DNA of 64,000 bases from Mugil cephalus (GCF_022458985.1 NC_061781.1:8707501-8771500), one strand, 5' to 3'. Counted from the stretch's first letter, positions 50,801 through 63,655 are shown. A program made the numbers and translations. Notes: generated by a model not told the origin, from the letters alone.

Positions 50801-53800
50801 GGACAGCCCTGCAGTGCCCAGTTAAGGCTGATAAGCTGGAATATCACTAATAGAAAACGGGTTCAGTGAGCAATCAATTATGACATTTCCATTATGAATG
50901 TAGAGCAAAACCCTCTGTTGTTCAATCATTTGTTTGTTCCACATCAGTTGATCCTGACACTTAAACCGTAAATTCAGTTTTCACGTCGCTAACTTGCATT
51001 AGCATGTGCTTGCCTTGTGTTAACTATGTATCAGGCCTTAATCCACTTACCCCAGGGTGAGAGGATGGCATGCGCTTGGGAAGGAGGGTATGTTATAGAG
51101 GATTAGGGATGGGAGTTGGGAAGACAAGCACACACCTTCAGTGTGGGACACAGGCAAAGAGATCTCCATGCAAGCAGCGGACTGGGCCTTGCGGAAGGGC
51201 GGTCGGCCAGGGCCTCTGCGGGTAAGCCGTGGCCCCTCGGGACCCATCGGTATGCGAGGCTTCCCCGCCGAGCAGGGCTGGGAGGTGGGGCTAGTGCAAT
51301 GTCCATTGACATGATCTGTAACAACGGCAAAGCATTAGCAAACAACAGAAAGACGGAAGTAATTGAACTTTTAAACATGTAGTAAACCAGTGCTGCAATA
51401 TCCATCTTCATAAGTCGTTTAGTGTAATAATGAGAGGGGAAATCAAAAGAAGAACTCAGCCATGGAGAGGGAAGAACATAATCTTTTAAGAATGCAGGTT
51501 AGTCAATAGACATTTTCTTAACCTATGGTGGGTTAGTGTTGATTAAAATAACGTACAGCTAATACTGCGCTGTCGTTATTACACTACAGGACCCGTGGAG
51601 ATGGATATTTTGTTAGTGTAAGAGGAGCAAGCTGATGTTGAAAATCTGACTGTCGACTCGTAAGATGATAGTGAGTGGAAAGAGTGAGTGACAAAGGGTT
51701 GAAGAGTGGTTTGTAAGTATGCGCAAGAAAGTGAAAGAGATGCTCGGGCAAAAGAAAGGAAAAAGAAAACCGTGAGTGCAGCTTCACCTAGTCTAGTGCC
51801 GAGGAATAAATATGGAGTTTTCGTTTTAAGGCCAGAAGCTTTATGACACTAAACTCAAAGTACAAGCAAAGATCAAAGCAATACAAAAGAGCACAAAAAC
51901 ACAAAAATATCTGCTACTTTGACCTAACGCAAATTAATAGTCGCTTGAGTTGGCTAGACTGCACGGCCATCTACGGGCGCTGCTGACATGAAAACACTTA
52001 TTACTGTCTAGAATGGTACCCTACATGGCCTCCCCTCAGGGGCCGTTTGTTGGAAGCCGTGCCGTTACTTACAGTGCTTGTGTGAGTGAGCAAAATAACT
52101 CGTTTGGACAAAACCTTATTACACAAGAATAAAAGAAAAGCAGGATCGCGTGGACTGGGTGCACTCTACTTGTCTGTTGCCTGCAGCTTAGTTGACAAAA
52201 ACGTCTGCCAGGACAACCTACGGTAAATTAAAGATACCGATGCCTGTTTAGTATCATTGTCACTTGACTTAAATCTCAACTCTTTTTTGTAATGGGAGCG
52301 AAACCAAATTTAACAGTATTTGTATTTGAAAAGGACGTCTGATGGAAGATTTTTTGTTCTCTTTCCTTTTAGAGACGCTCCTATATGTTAACTAGTAAAA
52401 GCCAGTGTTCCTTGTTACTGTCCTTAGTATTTCTTTAGTATCTGTAACTGATAGTAAGTCTGTCATGTAAAAAACGAGCCTCCTGTTCAGCCGGTTGATG
52501 CTCAAATAATTCAATTTCAAAGTGAAGATGAAAAACTCCGGGGTGCCACCCAGTCCATGTGCAACACTCACCCAGCTTCACAGCAGGAAGAGCCGAACAA
52601 GTACAGGGTCTGAAAACTGCAGACGATATTGGGCCAACTAACGCAGGAGCCTCGTGACGGAGCAGCTGTGCACCTTAGGTTTAGTCGTTATGAACTTAAA
52701 ATAGAAAATGTCCAGTTTTCCCCAAAATGTTCGGAAGGAAATTAGTAAATAGCGTTAAGACTGGTACTGTTCTCTGACGTCCACACTCCCCCCTCCGCAC
52801 AGGCTGCTGCGCACATCCAGCAAGGGTGCGCACACACATACACAGACGTACACACACAAAGGTTATTCTCCATAGCAGACTATTCCGACAAAATATTTTG
52901 TCGTGACTCACAGCTGCTAATAAGCTCATATTAACAAGGTAGAGGTTCTCTATTTTTACCCCTTTTACTGAAAGCATACATTGTTTCAGAAGAGCTTTAG
53001 CACGTCATTACAAAAATGTAATGAGTTTAATGCGTTTTCTCACTGATGACGCTAACTGCGCATTGAGGCGACCGGTATTAAAGTTTCATATTTGCGTTAA
53101 TGTTAATGTCTTTCCCGTATTGAAAAGAAAGCAATTATACCTGTTACACGAGGAAAAGTCGTTAAATGAGTCACAGAAAGAAGTAGGCAATGGCACATTT
53201 TGTGTTAAAGAAGCAGAGGTTTTAGAAGGGACAGCATGTGTGACACTGCAGAAGGAGAGCACAGGGAGACCTGAGACTGGGATGTTTATGTGGTAGTCAG
53301 ATATGTATGGGCGAGCGCTCGGTATCTGTAATGCAGATGATCCAATCAAAATGGAGAAAAGACTGTTTAAGAAGAGAAATGGTCCAGTTACAATGAGAGT
53401 GGTGATCCAATACTGCAGAGCAAGGCTGTCAATGGAGGAAAGGTTGCGTAAAATCAGAAGATGGTCCAATCATGATAAAGTGATAGAAAGCCTCAGATTT
53501 AAATGTGGGCATGAGTTACATATCACCTTTAGAAACACTTGCAAAATGTAGAAGGAACAAATACAGAAAGCTCAAATCAAAATACATTAAAGGGGCAAAA
53601 TGGACGGACACTTCAGGCCGACAGTCTCATGGCCGGCTGAATAGGAAGAGAGAGTGACAAGGAAACTGAAAGAAGAAAGTTGAAGAAAGTGAAGTTTAAA
53701 ATAAAGCGCTACTAATGCAACATAAAAACCTAGAAACCATGACAAAAGCAGAAAACTAAATGACTCGAAGGAAATCAAGTGAAAACTGCTGGCTTTTCGC

Positions 53801-56800
53801 CTACCGTACCAAGATCAGTCTTAAGATCTGTTGGCAGACTTAACTTTCTGCCGGGTCCCTTTACTGAAACAAAAGAATAGGACACAAAGCACCAGTTAAT
53901 CCCTTCAAAATAAAATAAAATAAAATAAATAAAAATAAAGAAATCTGGGGTAATCTAGGTCAAACAATGACAAACAAATGTGCAAAAAAAATAAATAAAA
54001 ATATAAAAATCAAAACCAAATTAAATGGTATTCATACAAATGAACAAAGAACCAGAACATGCAAACTGGTGCAGTCGCACACAGCAGGCAAGTTTTAAAA
54101 CGCATGCTCCACTGTTGTCCCAGGCCAGTGTTCCCAGCTACTAGTCAGAACGTTATCTTCTGTCTGTTGCTTAACAACATAACATAGTCTTGCTTGGAAC
54201 TAATGCTAACTGCCTTGTTGAGCTACAACAAGACAAGAAAGACATACTTTAAAATCTAAAATCTGCCCATTTTGGACAAATCTTGGCCTGTTTTCTGAGG
54301 CCTGGGATGTCTGACATGGAAGCACAAATAAACGGGATAACACCAAAAGGTGCCGATACAAAAACTCACAGTCAGACACTGGAGCCAACCAAAATAACAT
54401 TTTGCAAGCATTTTGCAGTAAGTAGAGAGAACTGCAAAGGTCGAACTTGGGGTGTCATGAGTGGGTTTCCCCCTCAAAAAGAAGGCAATGTTTCATTGTT
54501 TCTTTGTGCCGATGATTAACTTGATATATGGAAGACACGGAATGGTGTTTACATGACGCTTAACGAATTTCATCGACTGGCCATTTCGTTGTTTCTTTAG
54601 ATGTGGGATATTCGTCAAAGGAATCCGTGGTGATTACTTTGACAGAGGTTTCAATTCTTCTGCCAACGCAGGAGAAACGAAAAGAGGACGTGAGGCCTAC
54701 TGAAGGCTAAAAAAATAATTATCTACAGGAATGTAATACCATGTATTCTATTTTGGATACCTATTTGCAGACAAGGACCAGGCCGACCGCTTGATATCAA
54801 GGTCATTTTGTGGAAAATTAAAGGCTATTTTATTATTGCAGAGAGGAATTATGGGTAGTATGACGCTCAAATTGGATTTTTCAATCAATTAATTTCTGTT
54901 TCCATTTTTCCAGGAACAAGTACAGGGTTTTGGATTAGTGTTACTAATGAGGTAACAGATGAGCTCTATGTGTTTCTCATAATAAACCGTAGTGACCAGA
55001 TGCTGCCGCGACCATATAAAATGCACAGTGTTAGAAGTAGAATGACAGGGAAAATATTCCCATAATGAAACCTATTCCACACAGATGGGTCCTCTGTTTA
55101 ACAGCCTGGTGGCTGCATTAACGCTTCATAAAATGTATTTTAATCAAAAGAAACAGGTGGGACTGATCAGACGAGCCAAAGCGTTGCTCATTGTGAAATG
55201 AACAATAACCAGCTAAGCACTGCATGTATTACCATTCATTACCACAGGTTTTTGACTACAGAATCACATGTTAGCAAGTGGTCACTGAGCCTCTGTTGAG
55301 ACTTCTGTTTCTATCATTTCATTTCTTTCACTTTTAGTTTGGTTTCGTTACGCTGTTGACATTATACTTTTAAAATGCATGCAAGACAACAGTTCATCTT
55401 GGACTTGTCCCGTTTGCGAACTCGGCACAAAACAATAACAGAACAAAGGCGGTCTTTTCTTCTTGTTATTCAAAATCTCTAAAGTTGTTTTTGTGACCTC
55501 GGTGGGTGCCTGCTTTTCTCTCTGGAAAGATAAGACATTTGCTTGGAGCAGGAGCCCAAGATTTAAATGTTCTTCAAAGCGTGGTGCATTGCTCTGCTGT
55601 GCTAGCCCATGCTAAGAAAGCATTTTATCTTTGAATCTAGACGTCAGGCACCAGTAACGATAAAAAACCTTTGAGGTGAAGCGGGTGTTTTGGGTTCGTA
55701 ACGCATGATTTCAACATCCATGTGACTACTCCTACTCATGTAGGCTTTAGTTGTATGTCATACACACCTCACTTTTACTAATTTCTTGTTGGTAAATGCT
55801 ATCTAAGCGAATTATAGTATATTGAGTCCCAATATCTCAAATGGGGCTAATGTAGGACCAAATCGTGGGTACATACAACATACAAAGCAAGCGAAGTCAT
55901 ACTCATCAGCACCGCGACTGGCCGCATCGTGGGCACCATGCAGTTAGTCAGACACGAGACAGTGATGAATGTTAGCCGGGAGGACAACAAGATAAGCTCG
56001 TGGGTTTGTTGACGCACAGCGTGAAAGACACAGCGAAGGAGACCCCGAGCAGCACGGCTCGGTAAAAGAGCACGTTGGCTTTTTAGTGAAAAAGATGCGT
56101 GATTGAAGTGGAGGCACAGTGATTAATGTCACAAAGAATGAAGCACTGACGAGTGAGGAGAAGTACCCAGCTGGAATACAACCCCTTCCTCTTCCTGAGC
56201 CCGCCAGCCTCCCAGCATTGCTAAATGATGAAGGATCTGAGGTCAAAGCCCAGATGTGGCGCACACAAAAGACATCACAATGTCTTACCCCCCTGTAGCT
56301 GGGGCAGACGGACAAACAGTCATCCGCAAAAAGCACGGGACACATTGACAAAGCAGCCACTGACATTGTGCACCTAGAAACCCAGTCCCTGTAAGCTTGT
56401 TTACACTGCAAGCAACTTGGTCCTGGACCTGCATTTAAATACTCAGTGATTTTGTGATAATCTCGTTCTCTTACTAGTATTACTGTTTTCCTCGTCCTTG
56501 TAACTGTTAATGTTTAACCAAGGAGGAGCCACAGGTGCAGCAACAGAAACGAGAACCTTCTTCGCACCTGTCTTCTGTATTGTTTCTTTTCTTTCTCAAT
56601 AAGATATATTTCTTCTAAATACTCTACCAACCATGACAGGCTTTTAAGTGTCTGTTAGCAGCTTCTATGTTATGCACTACTGCCCCAGCCATGGAAACTT
56701 GATGCAACAAGGACGTAAAATCTGGCTTTGCTGTTGTGTGTTCAGAGACCACGAAAAGATGATTCCATTGGCAGCTTTTTGTACAGATAACAATTGAAAA

Positions 56801-59800
56801 AGAATTGCCTATACATTCACACATTCACACTGCAAATGTGTAAGGGATAAATTTGCTTACGGTGTCTTAGTGTTGCTCACAGTGTGGAAGCAGAGCATGC
56901 AAGGTGCAACATCAAACAAAGCACCCGTCAAAACCAATCATCCTCTCTTTGCCCCTTGTTGCGTTATTGCCGTACAACAGAAAAACCACAAGCAGGTGTC
57001 CATGAAGAGGCTCAGATCCATGACACGTCCCTCTTCTTACCATTGTCCAGTAAGTAAAAGACTGGACTGCAGTGGCTGGCTCTCAGACTGGCCACGGGCT
57101 CTGGCAGGACGCGTGGGTCATTGTGAAGGGAGGTTGGGTAATGAACTGGAACAGGAGATCCAACAGAACAGACACAGACTTTTCAGGGCACCAGGGGAGA
57201 GACAAACACATTGGGTGAACTGGGGAGAAGAGAGACTTGCAGGTAACAGGCAGGAAACAGTTAAGAGGTTAAGTTATGAGAACACAAGGATTAATAGGGG
57301 TTAGAAGAACACCATTCCATCAGCGACGTGATACTGAATGGTTTTCATTTTCACAATGATTACTATCACACACAACGACGGTACGACATCGACTACAGCT
57401 ACTTCACGACACACAACCACAGCACAACTACTGCTACAGTTTCTAACCTCTGTCATGTGTCCATCCCTTCATTTTATTTTTAGATTCTCCTCTACCTCGT
57501 TAAAGCCAGTCAATCCTCCAGCTTTATTACACAAACCACTGTGACCTGAAAATCCTGTTAGTGCTTCAAGGCAATTATTTTAATTAAAAACTATTTTTAC
57601 TTCCAAACACACTGTACACTAGCACTAGCACTTTTGTCTTCTGTCAATACAGCGTCAAGCCTTTTAATATAAAGCTTCAGTATTTCAAAACAGAGAGAAT
57701 ATCCCTTCATTTCAAGCACCTGATGCTTCATGAATTCAATGGGTCGATGAAATAACAGGAGTCATTTTACTCTTTTTCCCCCAGTGTTCAGATTTCATAC
57801 GATGATGCTGAGACTGTGGTGAAAAAGCTACGACTGCAGAAACACGACTGATTGAAACCAGTGGGAGCACTAACAGAACAGCCACAGGCTGTCAGCTTGA
57901 CACAGGCCGGTGTACACACATCACACACTCAAGTAAACGGCACCAAAATGCTTATTCTAGCAGCACTACTCCTATAAACACATTTCACATACATATATAG
58001 AAGACTCTTCTTGGAGTATTGTTGCCCACACAATCTGTGACTGTTGAAGCAGTCACATAATACTGTATATGAAGGCGAAACACAACACTAAAGGCTCTGT
58101 GGGGATGTTATCAGGGAGAACTGTTCCTGCAGTGCTCTGTTGATGCAGTTCAGCTGCAAGCACACGTTGGTACTGTAATGGATAAATCTAAAATCTGATG
58201 GACATGGACAAAATGCAGCTGAAGTAAAACTACACTTTTCTTACAAAAAGCTTCAACTGTGATTCCCCAGTTTTGGTAACAGAGGTATTGTTATTCAGTA
58301 TTAATCACTTATGGAAAAAGTTATTTTCACAGGACAACAAACACTTTTTAACTGAGTGACGTTATAATTTGTAACTGCACATCACTCTTGTTGAACCTTG
58401 TATTACAGGACATTTCAACAAAGTCAGCGCTAACTTAAAAACGAGACCCTTTGCTATGGGAGTGTGTGCCATCAGCACAGTTGCTAACGTTACCTCTATT
58501 ATTATAGGTTTTTAACCTTTTTCTATGGGAATGGACTCCCACTTGATTAATCTTTGGAGCCTTCTGATCGGTGGTCCACCAACAAAGGGACGGTTGATAA
58601 CCTACTTGAAATATGTTTTACTTGCTTGGTTTATTTTTAATGGAAGTGATTAAAAGTCATAACCAAGCACATGCAAGTATTTTTTACATTGCTACGTACT
58701 TTAATCCAAAAACCTATGATGGTAGATAGATAGATGGAAGTTTCAGCTATCACCTCACCTCACCTCGAGCTAAATATACCTGCCGGGTCAGGTACCAATC
58801 ACCGGCGTCTCATCTTGTTAGTTCAGCTTTTGAAGGCCCTGGTCATGTCAGGCCTGCTGCAGCAACAGGTGCTCCCACAGAAATCCTAACACACAACCTT
58901 AAAACCAAAACAACAGACCTCAGGACATTAAAAGAAACCCAGACACAACATGAAGCATGTAGAGGAAGACAGCTTTCAGGCAGGAGAAGGGCCAATTACT
59001 GGGCCTAATGACAAAAGAAAGACAGGAAAAAGGTCAGGAGAAAGAGAGGGAAAGACGTGTGAGGAAGAAGAAGAGAAAGAGATGCTTGCAGTTATTGACA
59101 CCCACGATGAGTCAGCTTCCTTAATAAGCTGTCCACAGTCTGTATATGGCCCTGAACAGACACAGCACACCTGGTGTGTCGGGGACAGTCAGACAGCCTC
59201 TAATGGCCACAGAGAATGGCAGAAGTTGATAATTCAGCAGGAGGAAACAAACCATGAGCTCTTTGCCTGTCAAGCAGAGCACAGCTGTGCTTCCTCATGT
59301 GTCCGCCGGCATAACCAGTTTTAATAGATTTTACATTAACCTTGTATTAATAAAAAAGAGTTCAAAAAGAGTACAAAAATTTACAAAAAAAAAAGAGAAA
59401 CAACCGACCTTTAAAGTGAGGCCAATCTGCCATTAGTCATTGTTAACATTTCCATCTTGTAATGCTGAAACTGTGCTCCGCTGAATATAACTGCTGCCTT
59501 TCCTCCTCTTCTCTGCGCACACGTTAAAGTGAATCAGACACTTGATCACACTGTGTCATGCCGTATCTGTCCGTGTGCGTTTTTTCCCCCATCTCTCCAT
59601 AATTCTTCCCTTCTTCCATCGCTTTAATTAACGACTGACAGGCCTGTAATGGGACAGAATGACCATGACCCAGTCCACATCACAGTGCTGAAAGAATCCC
59701 TGCCACGACAGCAAAGACCATCTTGTCTTGGTTTGTTATTGTTCTCCTTAAGAAGCTCAAAGGCAAGGACATGTGAGCTCAGACAGGATGAAAAAAAAAT

Positions 59801-62800
59801 GCATTTACCATGTGTCCAGGACAAGACAAATGGTGGGCAACATGAAAGGGAGGTTGCTGAATCTTTTATCCATCAGAAAACTGAATTCATGCTAAACAGG
59901 TACTCATACTGCATCTTGATGTTACGGGGAAAGTTTCATGAAGCAGCCAGTCGAATCAGATAGACTGTTTGTACAGCCCTCAACCACTTCCAGTGAAAAC
60001 TGTTTGCACGAGATTCACTTGACTAAAACATATGTCACCTTTTCATGAGTACAAGAGACCTCGAAAAAGGAGGAAATTAAATAGAACTTGCAATTCAATG
60101 CAATTTTCTTTTCAGCTCGTTTGAAAATGTATTTAGCCTCAAAGCTGAAAACCGTTCTCCATCACAGATTTAGAAAAGCAAACCTCTCAGGACTTGTTGT
60201 AATCTATGAGTCACTGTTGCGTCGCACTATTCACCCACCAGCGGATGCAGTACACTGGTATATGCTACTGAGCTAAAAACTGCTTACTTCAGAGTTATAT
60301 TTGCCAAAAAAGTGCATCATTTGAATGTGATATGATTTACATTGTCCTTGTTGGCCACAGATTCACTAAACAAAGGTAATGCAATCGTCTTAGCGTGTGG
60401 AGGTCCATGTATCCATGTAGCAGCAGCAGGCTAAGAAAAGCCACCCAGACGTCTTTTATCCTTGGTCTGTTTTCTTGGACAAACCAGAGGCATTCCCAGG
60501 TCACAATGGATACAAATAATCCCTTCAGTGTATTTCTAGCTCTGCCTCGGGGTCTCCACTGACTTGGACACGCAGGCAACAGATACTCAATATGAACCTC
60601 CTCTCCTCTAAACTTCACCTCCTTTAAAGTCCCCAAGGAAGAGCTCACACACCCCTCCCTTCAAGAACTGGCAGGTTATTAGCGCAAAAGCATTTCTGTG
60701 TCACTGTGACTCTATGTGGAGACAAGAAGCTCCTGGTAGGCTTTCACTTGGCAGTTTGTCTCAGGTGAGGGACCACAAGTCATTTAAAGGCTTGAACCCA
60801 CGAGGCCGTGTGGATACGACCTGACAAAGCAACATAGAGACAAGTGAGCTCATCAAAACTCATGTGTGTTGTCAGTTGGGCAACAGGCGACAGATGTTGA
60901 TCTCAACCCTGTGAGATTATTTTTGACAGGATAATATAATCCTGAAACTGTTTATATATATATATATATATTCCTACAGAACTGGTGACATGGAACAGCA
61001 AAGAGTCTCAAATTATCCTCAGTTTGTCGGAAGGTTTAACAGACTGAGTGCTGTTTCTGGGAATTTAAAAAGACTGCAGTGGTACTGATACTGACAGGCT
61101 CTTCTCAAGCTCCTCAACGCTTTTAGAAATAAAGAACACCAAATTCAGAGGGGTTTTCATGAAAGAAAAATAATGGGGGAAAAAAAACAAACAAACCTGG
61201 ACTGATTAAAATAACGGCACTGTAGACGTTGCTACTCGTCTGTCTATTATCTACCAGATAAGAGGGAATCAATCCAACGTGACACATGACATTATATCTG
61301 TTTGGTTTAAAATTGCACAGCTACCAAAGCATCATGAAGCAGGCAAAAAAAAGCACCTGAGAAATGTTCTCCTTCCTCATCCAACCGAACAAACTGCAAC
61401 ATATTATAAACCAGCTCAGTCATTATGCTCATGTACATTAGCTTCATCAGCAGCCACTGTGTATGCAAGCGCTGATCCCACCATCACATCTGTTCCTTCA
61501 TAAAGACTGATCCTGGAGCTCTGCACATTAACTACAATCATTAAAGATCGTCGATCGCATCATAAACCTCATATGAGGCATGTCTGCGTCATAATCCTTA
61601 CAGTCACATTTATTGCAAATCCAGCACTGCTATACACTAAGACGCTAACAAATATCTATTAGACAGGAGAAAAAACAATGCATTATGCATAATGGAATTA
61701 AATATTTAAACAACTCTAAGAAAAACACATTTAAATTTAGAGTTTGTAAAATGGTACAAGTCACTGCCACAAAACTAGAAAGTACTGCTACTGCTAATGA
61801 TGTATCAACATTAGTTTGAGGTAAATATGTGAGGGGAGAGCATGCAGAAGAAAGGGATAATATTTTCTCTTCCTTACCTTCGTGAAAACATCATTACACA
61901 ACGCTGGAAGCTGGGAACTAACAAAATGTACCTCATAAACAATAAGCAATGAACCACTCCGACTACATCCAGGAAGTTTCCACTGAAGGGGGTTTCAGTA
62001 CTTCTTTTCAATATTTTTTACTTTAAGGCGTCCGTATAAAGCATCAAACATGAGTTGCCTTGAACAGGCAACATCCACCCGTTACGGTGAGGTGACCACA
62101 GGCTGTAATTCAAGTTTAAAGTCAAGAAACATCCCTGCAGTTTTACGCTGACATCTGCATACAGGAGGCAAGGATTTGGCAGTGGATGGTGAAAGTGTGT
62201 GTGGGGAGGTTACCTGAAGTGGGCGACTTGCTTCTCTCCATGTCAATGGATTGCTGGTTGTCGGTGAGTTCAGTAAGGCCTGCAGCAACCAAAAGCATCC
62301 GAGAGGAACAAGAAGTAGCACGCACACAGTTTGTCAGGTTATTTTATTACTATTACAGTTATACACACTTAACAGAAGTCATCTTGGTTGGTGTCAGCCA
62401 CGCAAAACTCCAAGAAAGCTAATAAACATCTGATGAGCTGAACAATCAGCGACATTTCGTCAGTATTTTTAAGATATAAACATGTGAGGATCAGCATCTT
62501 TACTCATGTCTGACACTTGCCTTGTGCCTCTCTCTGGTAAATGATTATTTTTGTCTTCCAGGAGCAGAGTGGCTGACTCTGGATGTGACCTGCACTACAG
62601 TCCGTTAAAAATATGCAACTTAGTTTTGGACCCAACCAGATCACATTAAAATGTCTACATTGCTATAATTATATATCGAACGTGTGTAGTGCAAATCGCA
62701 TAATGACACGGAATACACGATCAAAATACAAAACAGAACAAACACAAATCCATTCAAGATCTTATCAGATCACATGCACCAAGCACAGGCCAAAATTAAG

Positions 62801-63527
62801 TCATACCTTCACTCTCTAGAAATTTCTAATTCTTATTCCTTTTAGTCTAAGTACAAATGTGGGGTGTTCAAGCTGCATTCATTACGAACTTATTATTAGC
62901 CTCACTAAGTCGTCACAGTTCAAAAAACTTTGATTAATTTAATTATTTCCGTTCAATCAAAGCAAGCCTTCTTAATGCTAATTTTCTTTCAGTGATTTAC
63001 ACCGGCTTTACAAATGACTAAAGACTTTGAAAGGAACTCTGATTAAACCTTTATTATAGAATAAAATAAAGAATTCCTTTGTAACCATCAGCTAAGAGTG
63101 CACATCGTAGTTGCGTGCAGGAGCAAGGCTTTATTCACCCCATTAACTATGCTTTAGTTAAAATATACATCACATGGAACATATTATAACTGCCTTTACT
63201 TGACAAACTTTAAGGACGTGGTCTGGACGTGACTGGAATAACTAAAGTACCGACTATGACAAAATGCAGGTGATATCAGGTTGACACAATCTGTTTCTAT
63301 TCCAGTCATGTCTGTTCAGTCCCTTTACTTTTAGCCACTTGAGGAATCATCCCTACTAATCTTGACACCCGCATATGTTCCCCCAAAACACTGACCCATT
63401 TCCCCATCCCTACTGCACAAACACAGAGCCCCCCAGCCTTCGGGAAGGCTCGACTTACTCTGATAGGATGTACGGATCCTTTTCTTTGAATCTGAATAAA
63501 AGTTAGACAGGCCGCGCATGCAAAACT
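38762..63527 (-). CDS. stxbp5l: Tomosyn-2 (syntaxin-binding protein 5-like), C-terminal half; 5' half outside window
   Basis: Cytosolic regulator that binds syntaxin/SNAP25 through a C-terminal R-SNARE-like coiled coil and limits vesicle fusion. Ten exons on the minus strand: 63459-63527, 62214-62279, 53810-53863, 51136-51315, 43798-44037, 41045-41408, 40325-40490, 39664-39775, 39236-39456, 38762-38803. Together these give 503 codons and a stop, after a 2-nt partial codon. Diagnostic blocks are FCMRGLSNFY, ERSKSPTS, DHVNGHCTSPTSQ, GPGRPPFRKAQSAACMEISL, NSFSRSRSSSVSSID, PYEVWKDPN, CLYVHNITE, CLACFCANGH, LPSLRPLMDVNYLPLTDMR, NRGFLKGFFGG, ALDERGQRLGELEERT and the end KCKDKKWYQF. VNGHCTSPTSQ and PYEVW-DPN point to the STXBP5L paralogue rather than STXBP5. 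Long introns (up to 8 kb) and variable exons mark the alternatively spliced linker between the beta-propellers. Confidence 0.93.
39236..39456 (-). CDS. stxbp5l: stxbp5l R-SNARE-like coiled-coil exon
   Basis: 221 nt (2 + 73 codons), GACAG acceptor, GAG|GTGAAA donor. It carries the v-SNARE-like heptads around ALDERGQRLGELEERT; the Arg of ERGQ is a candidate for the ionic zero layer. Confidence 0.92.
39664..39775 (-). CDS. stxbp5l: stxbp5l exon encoding EMLGELFTPIETPEAQ...DREEL
   Basis: 112 nt (37 codons + 1), CTGCAG acceptor. The donor T|GTGCGT is weak but is the one that joins in phase to give DREELFGEAAAG, as in the family. Confidence 0.88.
40325..40490 (-). CDS. stxbp5l: stxbp5l exon encoding LPSLRPLMDVNYLPL...MCDNLQ
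   Basis: 166 nt (1 + 55 codons), TCACAG acceptor, CAG|GTCAGC donor. Nearly identical to the human block LPSLRPMLDVNYLPLTDMR. Confidence 0.93.
41045..41408 (-). CDS. stxbp5l: stxbp5l exon encoding AVQMLKGSVLRFGFL...ANGHVMTL
   Basis: 364 nt (2 + 120 codons + 2), CTCCTAG acceptor, AG|GTATGA donor. Includes PYEVWKDPN, VVCSERQAKIF, CLYVHNITESSFVL and CLACFCANGH. It is the longest exon of the gene in this window. Confidence 0.92.
42340..42517 (+). mobile_element. degenerate L2-like LINE 3' end, plus orientation
   Basis: GTTTGCATGTTCTACC, GGTTACTGGTGATTC, GTGTACCCTGCCCC, CCATGACCCTCTATCAGAG and GATGATGGATGG in consensus order; internally deleted. Opposite orientation to the 5540, 25703 and 26675 copies. 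Confidence 0.7.
42641..42666. repeat. (AT)n microsatellite
   Basis: Thirteen AT units in the stxbp5l intron. Confidence 0.95.
43798..44037 (-). CDS. stxbp5l: stxbp5l exon encoding SRENSFSRSRSSS...TIGPS
   Basis: 240 nt (2 + 79 codons + 1), CTGTAG acceptor, G|GTGAGT donor. A Ser/Arg-rich start is followed by the second-propeller strands CLWVGTSLG and an MSIPTDQEERMEEPV loop. Confidence 0.92.
44038..51135 (-). other. stxbp5l: stxbp5l intron, 7.1 kb
   Basis: No exon that fits the phase (1) of both neighbours was found. Contains poly(T) at 44948-44965 and otherwise unclassified sequence. Open frames around 45.3-45.6 kb and 46.1 kb are not supported. Confidence 0.75.
51136..51315 (-). CDS. stxbp5l: stxbp5l exon encoding HVNGHCTSPTSQ...ACMEISLPVSHTE
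   Basis: 180 nt (2 + 59 codons + 1), TTACAG acceptor and G|GTGTGT donor. It contains GPGRPPFRKAQSAACMEISL, nearly invariant in STXBP5L. Confidence 0.92.
51316..53809 (-). other. stxbp5l: stxbp5l intron between the cassette exon and the HVNGH exon
   Basis: 2.5 kb with no recognisable repeat or additional exon. Confidence 0.75.
53810..53863 (-). CDS. stxbp5l: stxbp5l 54-nt cassette exon (KGPGRKLSLPTDLKTDL)
   Basis: TTTCAG acceptor, G|GTACGG donor, 2 + 17 codons + 1. It resembles the KLSLPTDLKPDLD block of tomosyn-1, which supports its being real. Being a multiple of three with matching phases, it can be included or skipped: inclusion gives SV-KGPG...DLD-HVNGH, skipping gives S-DHVNGH as in human tomosyn-2. 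Confidence 0.82.
53864..62213 (-). other. stxbp5l: stxbp5l intron, 8.35 kb
   Basis: The largest intron in the window. It contains (TA)n at 60953-60971 and only short open frames without family resemblance. Because it lies in the tomosyn variable linker, undetected short cassette exons are possible. Confidence 0.7.
60953..60971. repeat. (TA)n microsatellite, short
   Basis: About nine TA units. Confidence 0.85.
62214..62279 (-). CDS. stxbp5l: stxbp5l exon encoding LTELTDNQQSIDMERSKSPTS
   Basis: 66 nt (2 + 21 codons + 1). CTGCAG acceptor, G|GTAACC donor. It matches the human block ending KSPTSD. The end phase allows joining either to the 54-nt exon at 53863 or directly to 51315. Confidence 0.9.
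62280..63458 (-). other. stxbp5l: stxbp5l intron
   Basis: 1.2 kb between the TSYQ|S junction exons; GTAAGTC donor and CTGCAG acceptor. Nothing else recognised. Confidence 0.85.
63459..63527 (-). CDS. stxbp5l: stxbp5l exon encoding FCMRGLSNFY...RTSYQ
   Basis: 69 nt (2 + 22 codons + 1). CTGACAG acceptor, A|GTAAGTC donor. It is the most 5' stxbp5l exon in the window, so the preceding exon lies beyond 64000. A 69-nt homopurine tract lies about 60 bp upstream of its acceptor. Confidence 0.9.
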
Positions 63528-63586
63528 CTGTCAGGCAGGCCCACATGCCCACACCACCAGCCACAGAGTCACCAAAAGGTGGGGGC

Positions 63587-63655
63587 GGGAGGAGGAGGAG
63601 GAGGAGGAGGAGGAGGAGGAGGAGGGGGGGGAGGAGGAAAAGAGGGAAGGAGGGG
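63587..63655. repeat. (GGA)n homopurine tract, 69 nt
   Basis: Uninterrupted purines on the plus strand, mostly GGA units. On the transcribed minus strand this is an unbroken pyrimidine tract about 60 bp upstream of an stxbp5l splice acceptor. Confidence 0.95.

Noticed and set aside
55944..56411. 155-codon minus-strand frame inside the 8-kb stxbp5l intron
   Set aside because: Cys/Ser-rich mixed composition, no domain, no splice context; likely chance.
58950..59324. 124-codon plus-strand frame rich in Glu/Lys
   Set aside because: It comes from a purine-rich intronic stretch and no homologue is recognised.
60337..60648. 103-codon minus-strand frame considered as a transposase piece
   Set aside because: No catalytic motif or terminal repeats nearby; resemblance to any transposase could not be supported.
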